From Deltaproteobacteria bacterium (lineage in GTDB: Bacteria; JAMCPX01), in contig JAMCPX010000015.1 in the NCBI GenBank assembly GCA_023382265.1, positions 64,748 to 97,502 on the forward strand: 32,755 bases of DNA, read 5' to 3'. A model generated the notes under the pieces. That model saw only the letters and a program-made list of their open reading frames with translations, did not search any database and was not told the origin of the DNA. Every line of letters begins with the position of its first letter. The first letter of the stretch is position 1. Positions 16,716-24,817 of the stretch are shown in pieces. The position numbers and the translations under genes are program-made.

Positions 16716-17038
16716 ACCGGGTATTGTGTGGGAAGAATAATATTGCCTGCTGTAACAACAGGATGCGTGCCACTGGCAGTGAACAATGAACCAACAATTT
16801 CTACATCTCCGCTTACGTTAAACAGACCATTGTTTTTAAGATTTCCATTTGTATGAAGATTTGCTCCTGCGCCGTAGGTAATGAAAGAATTGGTTGATTG
16901 AATACTTCCTCCTACCAGAACGCTGTAACTCGAAGCTTGTGCTATACCAGAAAAGAATAATAGACTAACAAACAACCCAAGAACAGCACACTTTACTGTA
17001 TGTGAGTGTGTGTGCCGCACACCTGCAAAGCTTTTCAT
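16697..17038 (-). CDS. Exported protein, N-terminal part with signal peptide (split frame)
   Basis: The 113-residue product starts at an ATG preceded by GGGAGG. It has a basic N-region and the hydrophobic core CAVLGLFVSLLFFSGIAQA, with a likely signal-peptidase site at ...AQA-S. The mature part, SYSVLVGGSIQSTNSFITYG and ANLHTNGNLKNNGLFNVSGDVE, is a Gly/Asn-rich beta-solenoid-like stretch that resembles pilus-associated or polymer-forming surface proteins. It ends in PVCIGHQ inside the start of the next frame, where reading one base off continues smoothly. It is the first gene of the minus-strand cluster of exported proteins. Confidence 0.55.
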   Translation of the reverse strand: MKSFAGVRHTHSHTVKCAVLGLFVSLLFFSGIAQASSYSVLVGGSIQSTNSFITYGAGANLHTNGNLKNNGLFNVSGDVEIVGSLFTASGTHPVVTAGNIILPTQYPVCIGHQ

Positions 17039-17418
17039 CAGGCCCTCCCAAATTTAATTATTATTTATATATTTAACTCATTGCCGGGTTTTAAAAACTT
17101 AAAAAATCTGTTTCCGGAGGTGAATGGAGTAGCTTTCACATTCGTAATTAACAATTACAAACAATCACAGCTCTTAATAATTGTCAAGAATCATTGGATT
17201 TTTCCGAGTACGGAGGATAATCGGCATCAAAAGCGGGACAATCTGCGGGCAGGGCAGCGCCTTGGATGGGATGTTTAAGAGGTGGTAATGAGGTCTTGGT
17301 GGAGCCCTCACTGATACCGTATAGTATATGGAAGCCATTTGATGACATAATCTTTCTTATGGGAGCCCCCAGGAAGCTTTCCGTTTCGTGAGCTGCCTCC
17401 TTATTCCCCGCTGCTTTA
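17039..17418. other. Intergenic stretch between the exported-protein cluster and the toxin gene
   Basis: About 380 bases with no supportable gene. The AT-rich part near 17050-17110 must hold the minus-strand promoter of the exported-protein cluster, but I see no convincing -35/-10 pair. An 88-codon minus-strand frame at 17184-17450 has no ribosome site, no recognisable motif and overlaps the toxin gene; I do not call it. Confidence 0.4.
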
Positions 17419-17754
17419 TCATCTTTTGTTTGAAAGCATACGTTTGGCACCGATTACTCTATTTTCGGCCTTTTGATAAGCAAGATCATGGACTCCCAGA
17501 GAAATAATAAAAACCGTATGTAGCTTCGCTTCGATAATATAGCACAACCTATAGGCAACATTACGACTCTTAAGATCATAAGCGTATACGTCTTTTAAAT
17601 ACCCTTTTTTGGGGCGGCCGGCGGTATACGGATTATTTTTGATAGCGTGGAACGCTTTATCAAGAATATCGGTACGGAGATCGGGATTGTCTCGTAGCAG
17701 TTGCTTGAAATCCTTTTCTGCAGGTCGGTATATAAGGAGATCGAAAGGCGTCAT
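17419..17754 (-). CDS. ParE/RelE-superfamily toxin of a type II toxin-antitoxin pair
   Basis: The 111-residue product has the RelE/ParE fold pattern: FDLLIYRPAEKDFKQLLRDN, an alpha-helical hairpin to AFHAIKNNP, then GRPKKGYLKDVYAYDLKSRN, VAYRLCYIIEA and HTVFIISLGVHDLAYQKAENR. Length is near the family norm of 85-110. Members either cleave mRNA on the ribosome or poison gyrase; the sequence alone does not tell which. Its start overlaps the antitoxin gene by four bases (ATGA), the standard antitoxin-first arrangement. Such pairs move horizontally, in keeping with the accessory surroundings. Confidence 0.82.
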   Translation of the reverse strand: MTPFDLLIYRPAEKDFKQLLRDNPDLRTDILDKAFHAIKNNPYTAGRPKKGYLKDVYAYDLKSRNVAYRLCYIIEAKLHTVFIISLGVHDLAYQKAENRVIGAKRMLSNKR

Positions 17755-18002
17755 TTTTTACGTGCGTACTTTTCCCGAAATTCTTCCTCGGAAAGAAACG
17801 AGCTTTTCTTCAGGCTGATTGCAGCCAGACGCTCATGGATAACTTCATCCTCCGGTCTGCCCTGAACAAGGAATTGCAATCCTCTTTCAAGAGAGCGCCG
17901 CAGCACCTCGGATTCACTTATATCGAGAAGACGCGCAAGCTTCCTCGCCTCTCCCATCTGAGAAACGTTCAAACGTACGGACACAGCCACTTTATTGGAC
18001 AT
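17751..18002 (-). CDS. Ribbon-helix-helix antitoxin of the ParE/RelE-type pair
   Basis: From the chosen ATG at 18002 the product has 83 residues. Its N-terminus, MSNKVAVSVRLNVSQMGEAR followed by KLARLLDISESEVLRRSLERG, fits a CopG/Arc-like ribbon-helix-helix: a beta strand with alternating residues, then two helices. The charged C-terminus ending FREKYARKK would bind the toxin. The longer frame from 18035 is rejected: it begins upstream of the predicted transcription start. AAAGGAG (18015-18009) lies six bases from the ATG at 18002 and touches the ATG at 18008. The protein probably represses its own promoter through the palindrome at 18013-18025. Confidence 0.75.
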   Translation of the reverse strand: MSNKVAVSVRLNVSQMGEARKLARLLDISESEVLRRSLERGLQFLVQGRPEDEVIHERLAAISLKKSSFLSEEEFREKYARKK

Positions 18003-18012
18003 AGACATCTCC

Positions 18013-18052
18013 TTTGTATTACAAATGTATGACAATATTGGGCTTTCGTCAA
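18013..18052 (-). promoter_or_regulatory. Toxin-antitoxin promoter with palindromic operator
   Basis: On the minus strand TTGACG (18052-18047), a 17-base spacer and TACATT (18029-18024) form a promoter. A perfect palindrome, TTTGTA-A-TACAAA on the coding strand (18025-18013), overlaps the end of the -10 and the predicted start point. That is where an antitoxin-toxin complex would bind for autoregulation. Confidence 0.6.
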
Positions 18053-18208
18053 GTAGATGAAGGCCGAAAATAAGAACTACCGGGATTCATACATCACTCA
18101 TACTCATTTTGGGTATTATATTTGCTAAGGAAGTTGGGTTAATGCCCTGCAGGATGCCTATTCTTTAGTATAGGGGGTGGGTTTTTTTGTACAGCTTTCA
18201 GATCACTT

Positions 18209-18409
18209 TTAAGGTGTACAGGCGATTGTGTTCAGATCGGAGTAATTAACCGCGCTGAGAGCCGAGGGGGTAAGAGTGATGTCAATGTCATCACTTGAAA
18301 AGGTCTCAGCTATATCCCATCCATTATCCAGATTCTGATACGGCAATTTTTTATCCGCATATCGGTGCTTCAGAAATCTCTTCTCATAGTAGCATATGCA
18401 ATAAAAGTA
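18209..18409 (-). pseudogene. Possible 3' remnant of a lost gene
   Basis: On the minus strand an open frame of 66 codons ends at a TAA at 18209 and is bounded upstream by a TAG at 18412-18410. It includes KHRYADKKLPYQNLDNGWDI and SSDDIDITLTPSALSAVNYS, which read like ordinary protein. It has no ATG, GTG or TTG start in frame. I do not recognise a family. It may be chance; low confidence. Confidence 0.25.
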
Positions 18410-18488
18410 CTATTGAATTGATTGTATAATTTGAGTCTGTCCAATACCACCATTATCAATATGGTTAAATATAAAATTTAAGATAAGC

Positions 18489-18517
18489 TTGACTTGTATA
18501 CAAATGCATGGTTATGA
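18489..18517 (+). promoter_or_regulatory. Promoter of the beta-oxidation genes
   Basis: TTGACT (18489-18494) and TTATGA (18512-18517), spaced by 17 bases, form a plausible promoter about 30 bases before the thiolase start. The -10 lies within the adjacent operator, so a bound repressor would block RNA polymerase. A small palindrome TTGTATACAA (18494-18503) sits in the spacer. Confidence 0.55.
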
Positions 18518-18533
18518 ATGAATAATCATTCAT
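18514..18533. promoter_or_regulatory. FadR-type (TetR-family) operator
   Basis: Perfect 8-bp inverted repeats ATGAATGA (18514-18521) and TCATTCAT (18526-18533) surround ATAA. As I recall it, the Bacillus FadR operator consensus is WTGAATGAMTANTMATTCAW, and this site matches it at every position. It overlaps the -10 of the promoter upstream of a thiolase/FadN-like pair, exactly the genes FadR controls. The repressor itself is not in the window. Confidence 0.8.
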
Positions 18534-18545
18534 TAAGGAGGCAAT

Positions 18546-19766
18546 ATGAAAGATAATGGTAGAGAGGCTGTGATTGTAGCAGCTGCAAGGTTGCCTATAG
18601 GCAGAGCTAAAAAAGGGGTTTTTGTTAAAACAAGGCCCGATGACTTATTTGCTACTGCAATTAAAGCTGTTTTAAAAAAATTACCAGCATTCGATTATAA
18701 GGGAATTGAAGATGTACTATGCGGCTCGGCATTTCCAGAGGCTGAAGAAGGGATGAATGTAGCAAGGGTAGCTTCAATCCTTGCCGGACTGCCGATAGAA
18801 GTGCCAGGGGCAACAATAAATAGATTTTGCGGTTCAGCCATGACTGCACTTCATAAAGCAGCGTATGAAATTATGGGCGGTGCCGGTGATATATTTATTG
18901 TCGGAGGAACAGAAAGTATGACAATGATACCAATGACGAGCAACAAACCAACACCAAATATAAGATTTGTTCAAGAAGGCACTACACTGCCGAATGTTTA
19001 CATATCAATGGGTGAAACGGCAGAGAAAGTTATAGATAGATATGGAAATAAATATAATATTACAAGAGAAAGTATGGATAAGTTTTCTTATAATTCTCAC
19101 GTAAAAGCGATAAATGCCCAGGAAACAGGAAGATTTAAAGATGAGATGGTTTCTGTAACAGTTAATCAGGAAACTGGTGATGTCGATATATATGACGGTA
19201 AAAATGTTCCCAAAGGATGTTTTTTAGTAAATAAAGACGATTGTCCCAGGGCAGACACAACCGTTGAAACACTCGCAAAATTAAAACCTGTTTTTAGGAT
19301 AAATGGCAGGGTTACTGCCGGTAATTCTTCGCCAACAAATGACGGGGCTGCTGTAATGGTGTTGATGTCCTCATCAAAAGCAAAAGAGCTTGGTATAAAA
19401 CCGCTTGCAAAAATCAGGGCAACAGCGGTTAGGGCATTGGAGCCGGAGGTTATGGGTCTTGGACCTATATACGCTACAAGACGAATACTTGAAAGGGCAA
19501 AGATGAATGTAAAAGACATTCAGCTAGCAGAAATAAACGAGGCTTTTGCTTCTCAATCGATAGCGTCGATAGAAGAACTCGGTTTTGATCCAAATATAGT
19601 AAATGTAAATGGCGGGGCTATAGCATTAGGGCATCCACTTGGGATCTCGGGTGTAAGGATACTTACAACACTGTTGTATGAGATGATCAAGAGAGACCTT
19701 AACATAGGTCTTGGCACAATGTGTATCGGTGGTGGTCAGGGTATAGCTACTATCTTAGAAAGATAA
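18546..19766 (+). CDS. fadA: Acetyl-CoA acyltransferase (3-ketoacyl-CoA thiolase)
   Basis: The 406-residue enzyme performs the last step of beta-oxidation, splitting 3-ketoacyl-CoA into acetyl-CoA and a shortened acyl-CoA. It has the thiolase fold duplicated. The nucleophile Cys95 lies in INRFCGSAMTALHKAA. GGTESMTMIPM is the substrate loop. The C-terminal half has NEAFASQS, the catalytic His in NGGAIALGHPLGISGVRI and the second Cys near residue 393 in CIGGGQG. TAAGGAGG precedes the ATG. It is the first gene of a two-gene operon with the FadN-like protein 17 bases downstream, behind a FadR-type operator. Confidence 0.94.
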   Translation: MKDNGREAVIVAAARLPIGRAKKGVFVKTRPDDLFATAIKAVLKKLPAFDYKGIEDVLCGSAFPEAEEGMNVARVASILAGLPIEVPGATINRFCGSAMTALHKAAYEIMGGAGDIFIVGGTESMTMIPMTSNKPTPNIRFVQEGTTLPNVYISMGETAEKVIDRYGNKYNITRESMDKFSYNSHVKAINAQETGRFKDEMVSVTVNQETGDVDIYDGKNVPKGCFLVNKDDCPRADTTVETLAKLKPVFRINGRVTAGNSSPTNDGAAVMVLMSSSKAKELGIKPLAKIRATAVRALEPEVMGLGPIYATRRILERAKMNVKDIQLAEINEAFASQSIASIEELGFDPNIVNVNGGAIALGHPLGISGVRILTTLLYEMIKRDLNIGLGTMCIGGGQGIATILER

Positions 19767-19783
19767 AAAACAGGAGGCATATA

Positions 19784-22195
19784 ATGACCTATCAAATAAA
19801 AAAAGTTACAATAATAGGTGCAGGTGTAATGGGCGCGGGTATTTCCGCACATCTTTCGAATGCTGGTATATATTCATATATGCTTGATATAGTACCAAGA
19901 GAGCTCACGGATGACGAAAAAAAAGCAGGATTAACATTAAAAGATCCAAAGGTAAGGAATAGACTTGCCCTTTCCGGTATTGAGCACATAAAAAAATCAA
20001 AGCCTGCTTTAATATATTCGCAGAAAGATATCTCATATATAACGCCAGGTAATATCGAGGATAACCCTGATTTTATAAATCAATCAGACTGGGTTATTGA
20101 GGTGGTAACAGAAAGACTTGATATAAAGAAAAAGGTTTTTGACCTTATTGAAGCAAAAAGAAAGCCGGGTTCAATAGTATCATCCAACACTTCCGGTATA
20201 AAACTAAAAGACATGTCAGAAGGCAGAAGTAAAGAGTTTAAAGAACACTTCATGATAACGCACTTTTTTAACCCTGTTAGGTATATGAAATTGCTTGAAT
20301 TTGTAGTTGGAGATGAAACAAAAAACGAAGTAGTGGCATTTATGCACGATTTTGCAGAAAATGTACTCGGTAAAGGGGTTGTTTTTGCAAAGGATACGCC
20401 CAATTTTATAGCAAACAGGGTTGGGGTTTATTCAATGCTTGATACCATGAAAACAATGGCAGATGAAGGCTATGGCATAGATGAAGTTGATGCAATAGTC
20501 GGAAAGCCGATGGGTAGACCTGGAAGCGCTGCGTTTGGGACAGGTGATCTGGTAGGTCTTGATACACTAGTTCACGTTGCTGATAATGTTTATGAAAACA
20601 CCCCAAATGATGAGAAAAGAGATGTGTTTAAGGTCCCGGAATTTATAAATAAAATGGTAGAGAAGGGCTGGATAGGAGATAAGGCAGGACAGGGATTTTA
20701 TAAAAAAATAAAAGATGAAAAGGGAAGAAAAAAACTTGTTCTTAATTATAACACAATGGAATATAAGGACTCTCAAAAATTCAAGTATGATTCTCTCGGT
20801 ATGGCAAAGAATGCAGAAACACCGGAAGAAAAGATCAAGATACTGTCTTATGCAGATGACCGGGCATCTAAATTTGCGTGGAAAGTAACAAAAGATACAT
20901 TGGTTTATTCTTTAAACAGAATACCAGAAATAGCCGATGATATCGTTAATATTGATAATGCAATGAAATGGGGTTTTAACTGGGCACTTGGTCCTTTTGA
21001 AACATGGGATGCAATCGGCGTGAGGGAATCTATTGAAAAGATGGAGAAAGAAGGAGTAAAGGTTCCGGATACCATAAAAAGGGTAATAGAAAGGGGTTAC
21101 GGAAGGTTCTATGTTGATGTTGGTGGTGAAAAATATTATTTTGATCTAAAAACAAATACATACAAACCAATTACAAGAAGAGATAATATCATATCTCTCG
21201 ATAGCTATAAAAAGAAGGGTTTGATTCTAAAAGAAAATGGTAGTGCCGGAATTATTGATATCGGGGATGGTGTTATATGTGTGGAATTTAATTCGAAGAT
21301 GAATGCCATAGATGATGATATCATAGCGATGATGAATAATGGATTAGATATGATTGAATCACGCAGAGATGTTGTGGGTATGGTTATTGCAAATGAAGGT
21401 GATACATTTAGCGCAGGTGCTAATATATTTTTAATATTAATGGCAGCACAGAATAAGGACTGGAAGTCATTAGAAGCTTCGATAGATGGATTACACAATG
21501 TTAATATGAGGATGAAATATGCGCCAAAACCAGTTGTTGCAGCGCCGTTTAATATGGTACTTGGCGGCGGCTGTGAGGTAAGTATGCATGCTCACAAAAT
21601 AAGGGCGTATGCAGAACTCTACATGGGACTTGTTGAATTGGGTGTTGGTGTAATACCGGCCGGCGGCGGTACAAAAGAGTTATACTTAAGGGCGCTTGGT
21701 GATAATGTTGTAAAACCGGATCCAATAAAAGCTGCTATTCACACATTTGAGACCATAGGTATGGCAAAGGTTTCAATGAGCGCAAAAGAAGCAATGGAAC
21801 TGTATGGATTTTTAAAACCAAGTGATTATATTACTCTTAACAAAGATAATTTGATATATGATGCAAAACAAATGGTACTTGCAATGGTAAGAGAAGGATT
21901 TAAACAGTCAAAGCCAAAGATCGATGTTCCCGTTTCAGGGAGGGAAGGTATTGCTACTCTAAAGTTGGGTGCAAGAAATCTTAAGGATGGCGGTTATATA
22001 TCGGAGTATGATGAATTTATTGCCAACAAACTTATAAATGTCATAAGCGGTGGAGATGTTCCGCCGGGAACAATTGTTACAGAAGATCGTTTAATAGATC
22101 TGGAAAAGGAAGCATTTTTAAGCTTGTGTGGTCAGCAAAAGACACAGGATAGATTACAGTACATGTTAATGAATAATAAACCCCTCCGCAACTAA
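19784..22195 (+). CDS. fadN: FadN-type 3-hydroxyacyl-CoA dehydrogenase/enoyl-CoA hydratase
   Basis: The start is set at ATG 19784, after CAGGAGG; the frame itself opens further upstream inside the thiolase gene. The 803-residue protein has the dehydrogenase first: Rossmann motif GAGVMGAG at residues 12-19, SSNTSGI, THFFNPVRYMKLLE with the catalytic His, and TPNFIANRVG near 205, followed by C-terminal dehydrogenase domains to about 470. An enoyl-CoA hydratase domain occupies about 485-720: FSAGANIF near 541, GGGCEVSMHAH near 593, and LVELGVGVIPAGGG, which keeps both catalytic glutamates. This order is that of Bacillus FadN and the reverse of E. coli FadB. It carries out the middle two steps of beta-oxidation. 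Confidence 0.92.
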   Translation: MTYQIKKVTIIGAGVMGAGISAHLSNAGIYSYMLDIVPRELTDDEKKAGLTLKDPKVRNRLALSGIEHIKKSKPALIYSQKDISYITPGNIEDNPDFINQSDWVIEVVTERLDIKKKVFDLIEAKRKPGSIVSSNTSGIKLKDMSEGRSKEFKEHFMITHFFNPVRYMKLLEFVVGDETKNEVVAFMHDFAENVLGKGVVFAKDTPNFIANRVGVYSMLDTMKTMADEGYGIDEVDAIVGKPMGRPGSAAFGTGDLVGLDTLVHVADNVYENTPNDEKRDVFKVPEFINKMVEKGWIGDKAGQGFYKKIKDEKGRKKLVLNYNTMEYKDSQKFKYDSLGMAKNAETPEEKIKILSYADDRASKFAWKVTKDTLVYSLNRIPEIADDIVNIDNAMKWGFNWALGPFETWDAIGVRESIEKMEKEGVKVPDTIKRVIERGYGRFYVDVGGEKYYFDLKTNTYKPITRRDNIISLDSYKKKGLILKENGSAGIIDIGDGVICVEFNSKMNAIDDDIIAMMNNGLDMIESRRDVVGMVIANEGDTFSAGANIFLILMAAQNKDWKSLEASIDGLHNVNMRMKYAPKPVVAAPFNMVLGGGCEVSMHAHKIRAYAELYMGLVELGVGVIPAGGGTKELYLRALGDNVVKPDPIKAAIHTFETIGMAKVSMSAKEAMELYGFLKPSDYITLNKDNLIYDAKQMVLAMVREGFKQSKPKIDVPVSGREGIATLKLGARNLKDGGYISEYDEFIANKLINVISGGDVPPGTIVTEDRLIDLEKEAFLSLCGQQKTQDRLQYMLMNNKPLRN

Positions 22196-22201
22196 AAAAA
22201 C

Positions 22202-22236
22202 GGTGCAGATCTCGGTCCCCTCCGCGGGTCTGCACC
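22202..22236. terminator. GC-rich hairpin after the beta-oxidation genes
   Basis: GGTGCAGA (22202-22209) and TCTGCACC (22229-22236) pair around a GC-rich loop that can pair further (CGG with CCG). It starts seven bases after the fadN stop. There is no T-run, so it may be a processing or Rho-linked hairpin or a repeat element rather than a classical terminator. Its GC content contrasts with its surroundings. Confidence 0.45.
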
Positions 22237-22402
22237 ACCCCTCTTCTGTTGGTTAACATTGAAAGATGGACTCTTTAAATCTTGAATTTTGATATTATGA
22301 ATACCAAGAAGTTTTCCTTATACCAGTTTCTTTATAAGCTAATTAATACCGTAAAACATTAGTCCATTTTTGAATTTTAAATGACAATTGAAATAATTTT
22401 AA

Positions 22403-22431
22403 TTGACATTGAATTAGGAAACCCTTATAAG
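22403..22431 (+). promoter_or_regulatory. Promoter of resB-ccsA
   Basis: A perfect TTGACA (22403-22408), 17 bases, then TATAAG (22426-22431), located 54 bases before the resB start. The preceding 160 bases are AT-rich and hold nothing else I can support. Confidence 0.7.
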
Positions 22432-22484
22432 AAAAAATTAAATAAAAAAAATGGTATGTATCATTAATCCAGAGGAAAAAGGTA

Positions 22485-23828
22485 ATGATTAATAAGATAT
22501 TAGATGAAATATGGAGATTTTTCAGTTCGGTTAAATTAGCTGTATTTATAATACTTGTGATAGTGGCAACGTCCATTATCGGCACTGTTATTCAACAGGG
22601 ACTGCCAACGCAAGCCTATATTCAGCAGTTTGGTGAAACAGGTTATAGAATACTGAATTTTTTTGATATCTTTGATATGTATCATTCATTATGGTTTGAG
22701 CTATTACTGATACTTTTAATTGTAAATGTAATTGTATGCAGCCTGGAAAGGCTCCCTTCTATTTTTAAAATGTTTTCCGATCCAAAGTTACAAATCCCTT
22801 TAAATGGGTTTGACTCATTTAAAGACAAACAAACTATTAAGTATGAAGGTCAGCCTGAACAGATTGTTGATTCTCTTAAGAATAAGCTTAAAATGATATA
22901 TAAAGAGCCAATCCATACTACCACGAAAGATGGTGATTTTTTATATCTTGAAAAGGGGCGATTTGTAAGGTTTGGCCCTTATGTAACACATCTTAGCCTG
23001 ATTCTTGTATTCATAGGAGTACTTGTCGGCGCATTTTATGGTTTTGACGGGTATGTTAATCTGAGTCCAGGGGATTCGACGAAAGTAGTCCAATCCTTAA
23101 GAGGCAGCAAGATGATCAACCTGCCGTTTACAATCACATGCAATAAGTTTAATGTTGAATTTTATAATTCGGGTGTCCCAAAAGCCTATAAGAGCGATCT
23201 CAGCCTTTTTATAAATTCAAATGTGGTTGCGCACAAGGTCATAGATGTAAATCAGCCGTTGACATACAAGGGTATTACGATTTATCAAGCCTCTTATGGC
23301 CAGACAGGCGCGAGTAATTTTGATCTTATAGTAGATGATAAACAAAATGATGAAAAAGATAATGTGCTTCTTAACCTCAATCAATCCTATCACGTAGGAA
23401 ATAACTCATACATAAGGGTACTTGATTATTCGGCTAATTACCAGGGGTTTGGACCAACTATACTTGTTGGAGTTTATAAAGGTAATAAGCTAAAGAACAC
23501 AACAATCTATCTGGCAAAATATCCTGATTTTCACGGGGCAGAAGCGATTGACGGGTATAAGATACAATTTGTAAAGGCTAATACAAGTTTCTATACGGGT
23601 TTACAGGTAGCAAAAGATCCGGGTTCATATTATGTGGCAACCGGGGCAATCTTACTTGTCATCGGTTTGATCATGTCTTTCTTTGGTTACAGACGAAGGA
23701 TCTGGATATTCGTATCTTCGGAAAAAACAGGAAACTTGTTAATTGCAGGGGTCTCGGATAGAAACAAGGTATCTTTTGAGTATGAATTCAGCAATCTTGT
23801 AAATGAAATTAAGAAAGGAGTAAAATAA
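22485..23828 (+). CDS. resB: ResB/Ccs1 cytochrome c biogenesis protein
   Basis: The 447-residue protein has the ResB layout: two N-terminal membrane segments (about residues 14-36, following IWRFFSSVKLAVFIILVIVA, and about 68-90, FELLLILLIVNVIVCSLERL), a third after RFGPYVTHLSLILVFIGVLV, a large periplasmic loop with QPLTYKGITIYQASYGQTGA, and a final segment near 385-405. With CcsA it forms the System II haem-handling and cytochrome c synthetase complex at the outer face of the inner membrane. ccsA begins two bases after its stop. Confidence 0.93.
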   Translation: MINKILDEIWRFFSSVKLAVFIILVIVATSIIGTVIQQGLPTQAYIQQFGETGYRILNFFDIFDMYHSLWFELLLILLIVNVIVCSLERLPSIFKMFSDPKLQIPLNGFDSFKDKQTIKYEGQPEQIVDSLKNKLKMIYKEPIHTTTKDGDFLYLEKGRFVRFGPYVTHLSLILVFIGVLVGAFYGFDGYVNLSPGDSTKVVQSLRGSKMINLPFTITCNKFNVEFYNSGVPKAYKSDLSLFINSNVVAHKVIDVNQPLTYKGITIYQASYGQTGASNFDLIVDDKQNDEKDNVLLNLNQSYHVGNNSYIRVLDYSANYQGFGPTILVGVYKGNKLKNTTIYLAKYPDFHGAEAIDGYKIQFVKANTSFYTGLQVAKDPGSYYVATGAILLVIGLIMSFFGYRRRIWIFVSSEKTGNLLIAGVSDRNKVSFEYEFSNLVNEIKKGVK

Positions 23829-23829
23829 A

Positions 23830-24693
23830 ATGATGCACGCACAGCCCCATTTAAATACTTTATTGTTAAGCATTGCAACTTTTGTATATATAGGAGCAAT
23901 GTTTTTATACCTTTTTGGTTTAGTGTTTAAAAAGAAATACCTTGATATAGCCGGGTTTGTTGTATTTATAAGTGCGTGGCTTATTGAAACGGCAGGACTT
24001 ATAGCACGATGGATTGAATCATATCACCTTCAGTATGGTCATATACCGATAACGAATCTTTATGAATCTCTTATATTCCTATCGTGGACAATTGCACTTA
24101 TGTATATCATTGTTGATTTAAAGTATAAGATCAGGAAGCTTGGTTTTCCTATATCTCTTACAGCGTTTGTATTTATGGCTTACGCATCATTATCCCCAAA
24201 TGTGAGTGACAGGATAGAGCCGCTTGTTCCTGCACTAAAAAGTAATTGGCTTTTTGCGCACGTTATAACAAGCTTTTTCAGTTATGCCGCATTTGCGGTT
24301 GCATTTGGTGCCTCAATATTTTACTTAATAAACGACTGGTACATTAAGCATACAAACGGCAGGAGCCTGTCTTATCTGCCTTCACCTCATATACTTGATG
24401 ACATGAGCTATAAACTTATCGGGATTGGTGAGGTGTTACTCGCCATTGGGATTATAACCGGTGCTGCATGGGCTGATTATGCATGGGGCAGATACTGGAG
24501 CTGGGATCCTAAAGAAACATGGTCTTTAATCACATTTCTCGTATATCTTGTTTATCTGCATCTTAGATACGGCTGGGGATGGCACGGGAAAGCAGCAGCA
24601 ATCTTTTCGATAATTGGATTTTTGTTTGTCATATTTACATATCTGGGAGTTAATCTTATTTTATCAGGGCTCCACAGTTATGGAGCAGCATGA
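23830..24693 (+). CDS. ccsA: CcsA/ResC haem-handling protein of System II
   Basis: The 287-residue, mostly membrane protein carries the haem-binding tryptophan-rich motif ADYAWGRYWSWDPKETWSLI near residue 220, the hallmark of the CcmC/CcmF/CcsA family, with flanking histidines in LFAHVITSFFSYAAFA and in RYGWGWHGKAAA. About eight membrane helices are visible, as expected for the family. It exports haem and presents it to apocytochrome c together with ResB. Two ATGs at the start (23830, 23833) follow AAAGGAG. The operon implies the organism makes c-type cytochromes, hence respiratory metabolism. Confidence 0.95.
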   Translation: MMHAQPHLNTLLLSIATFVYIGAMFLYLFGLVFKKKYLDIAGFVVFISAWLIETAGLIARWIESYHLQYGHIPITNLYESLIFLSWTIALMYIIVDLKYKIRKLGFPISLTAFVFMAYASLSPNVSDRIEPLVPALKSNWLFAHVITSFFSYAAFAVAFGASIFYLINDWYIKHTNGRSLSYLPSPHILDDMSYKLIGIGEVLLAIGIITGAAWADYAWGRYWSWDPKETWSLITFLVYLVYLHLRYGWGWHGKAAAIFSIIGFLFVIFTYLGVNLILSGLHSYGAA

Positions 24694-24793
24694 GTATAGA
24701 GGCTAAATGGCGTAGTTCGTATTTCATACAGTTATTATAACAAAAACTCAAATACATTAGCCATATAGGACACAAACATTGATATTTTATTAT

Positions 24794-24817
24794 AGGGACG
24801 ATTCGGTGAACCGCCCT
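24794..24817. repeat. Imperfect hairpin AGGG...CCCT in the ccsA-permease gap
   Basis: AGGGACGATTCGGTGAACCG followed by CCCT folds with AGGG/CCCT, CG/CG and TTC/GAA pairs and small bulges. It resembles the common GGG-CGATTC-GAATCG-CCC type of intergenic palindrome. The 222-base gap around it contains no gene. Confidence 0.4.

Larger units (their letters stand above)
18036..18545. other. Intergenic region between toxin-antitoxin pair and thiolase
   Basis: About 510 bases without an intact gene. The left end holds the minus-strand toxin-antitoxin promoter. The middle (18209-18409) contains a minus-strand open frame that may be the 3' remnant of a lost gene. The right end (18489-18533) contains the promoter and FadR-type operator of the beta-oxidation genes. 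Confidence 0.5.

Noticed and set aside
17184-17450. Minus-strand 88-codon frame downstream of the toxin
   Set aside because: Starts inside the toxin gene without a ribosome site and has no motif, signal peptide or coding-like composition.
19721-19783. Upstream extension of the FadN-like frame into the thiolase gene
   Set aside because: The ATG at 19784 has a strong Shine-Dalgarno and starts two residues before the conserved Rossmann strand region.
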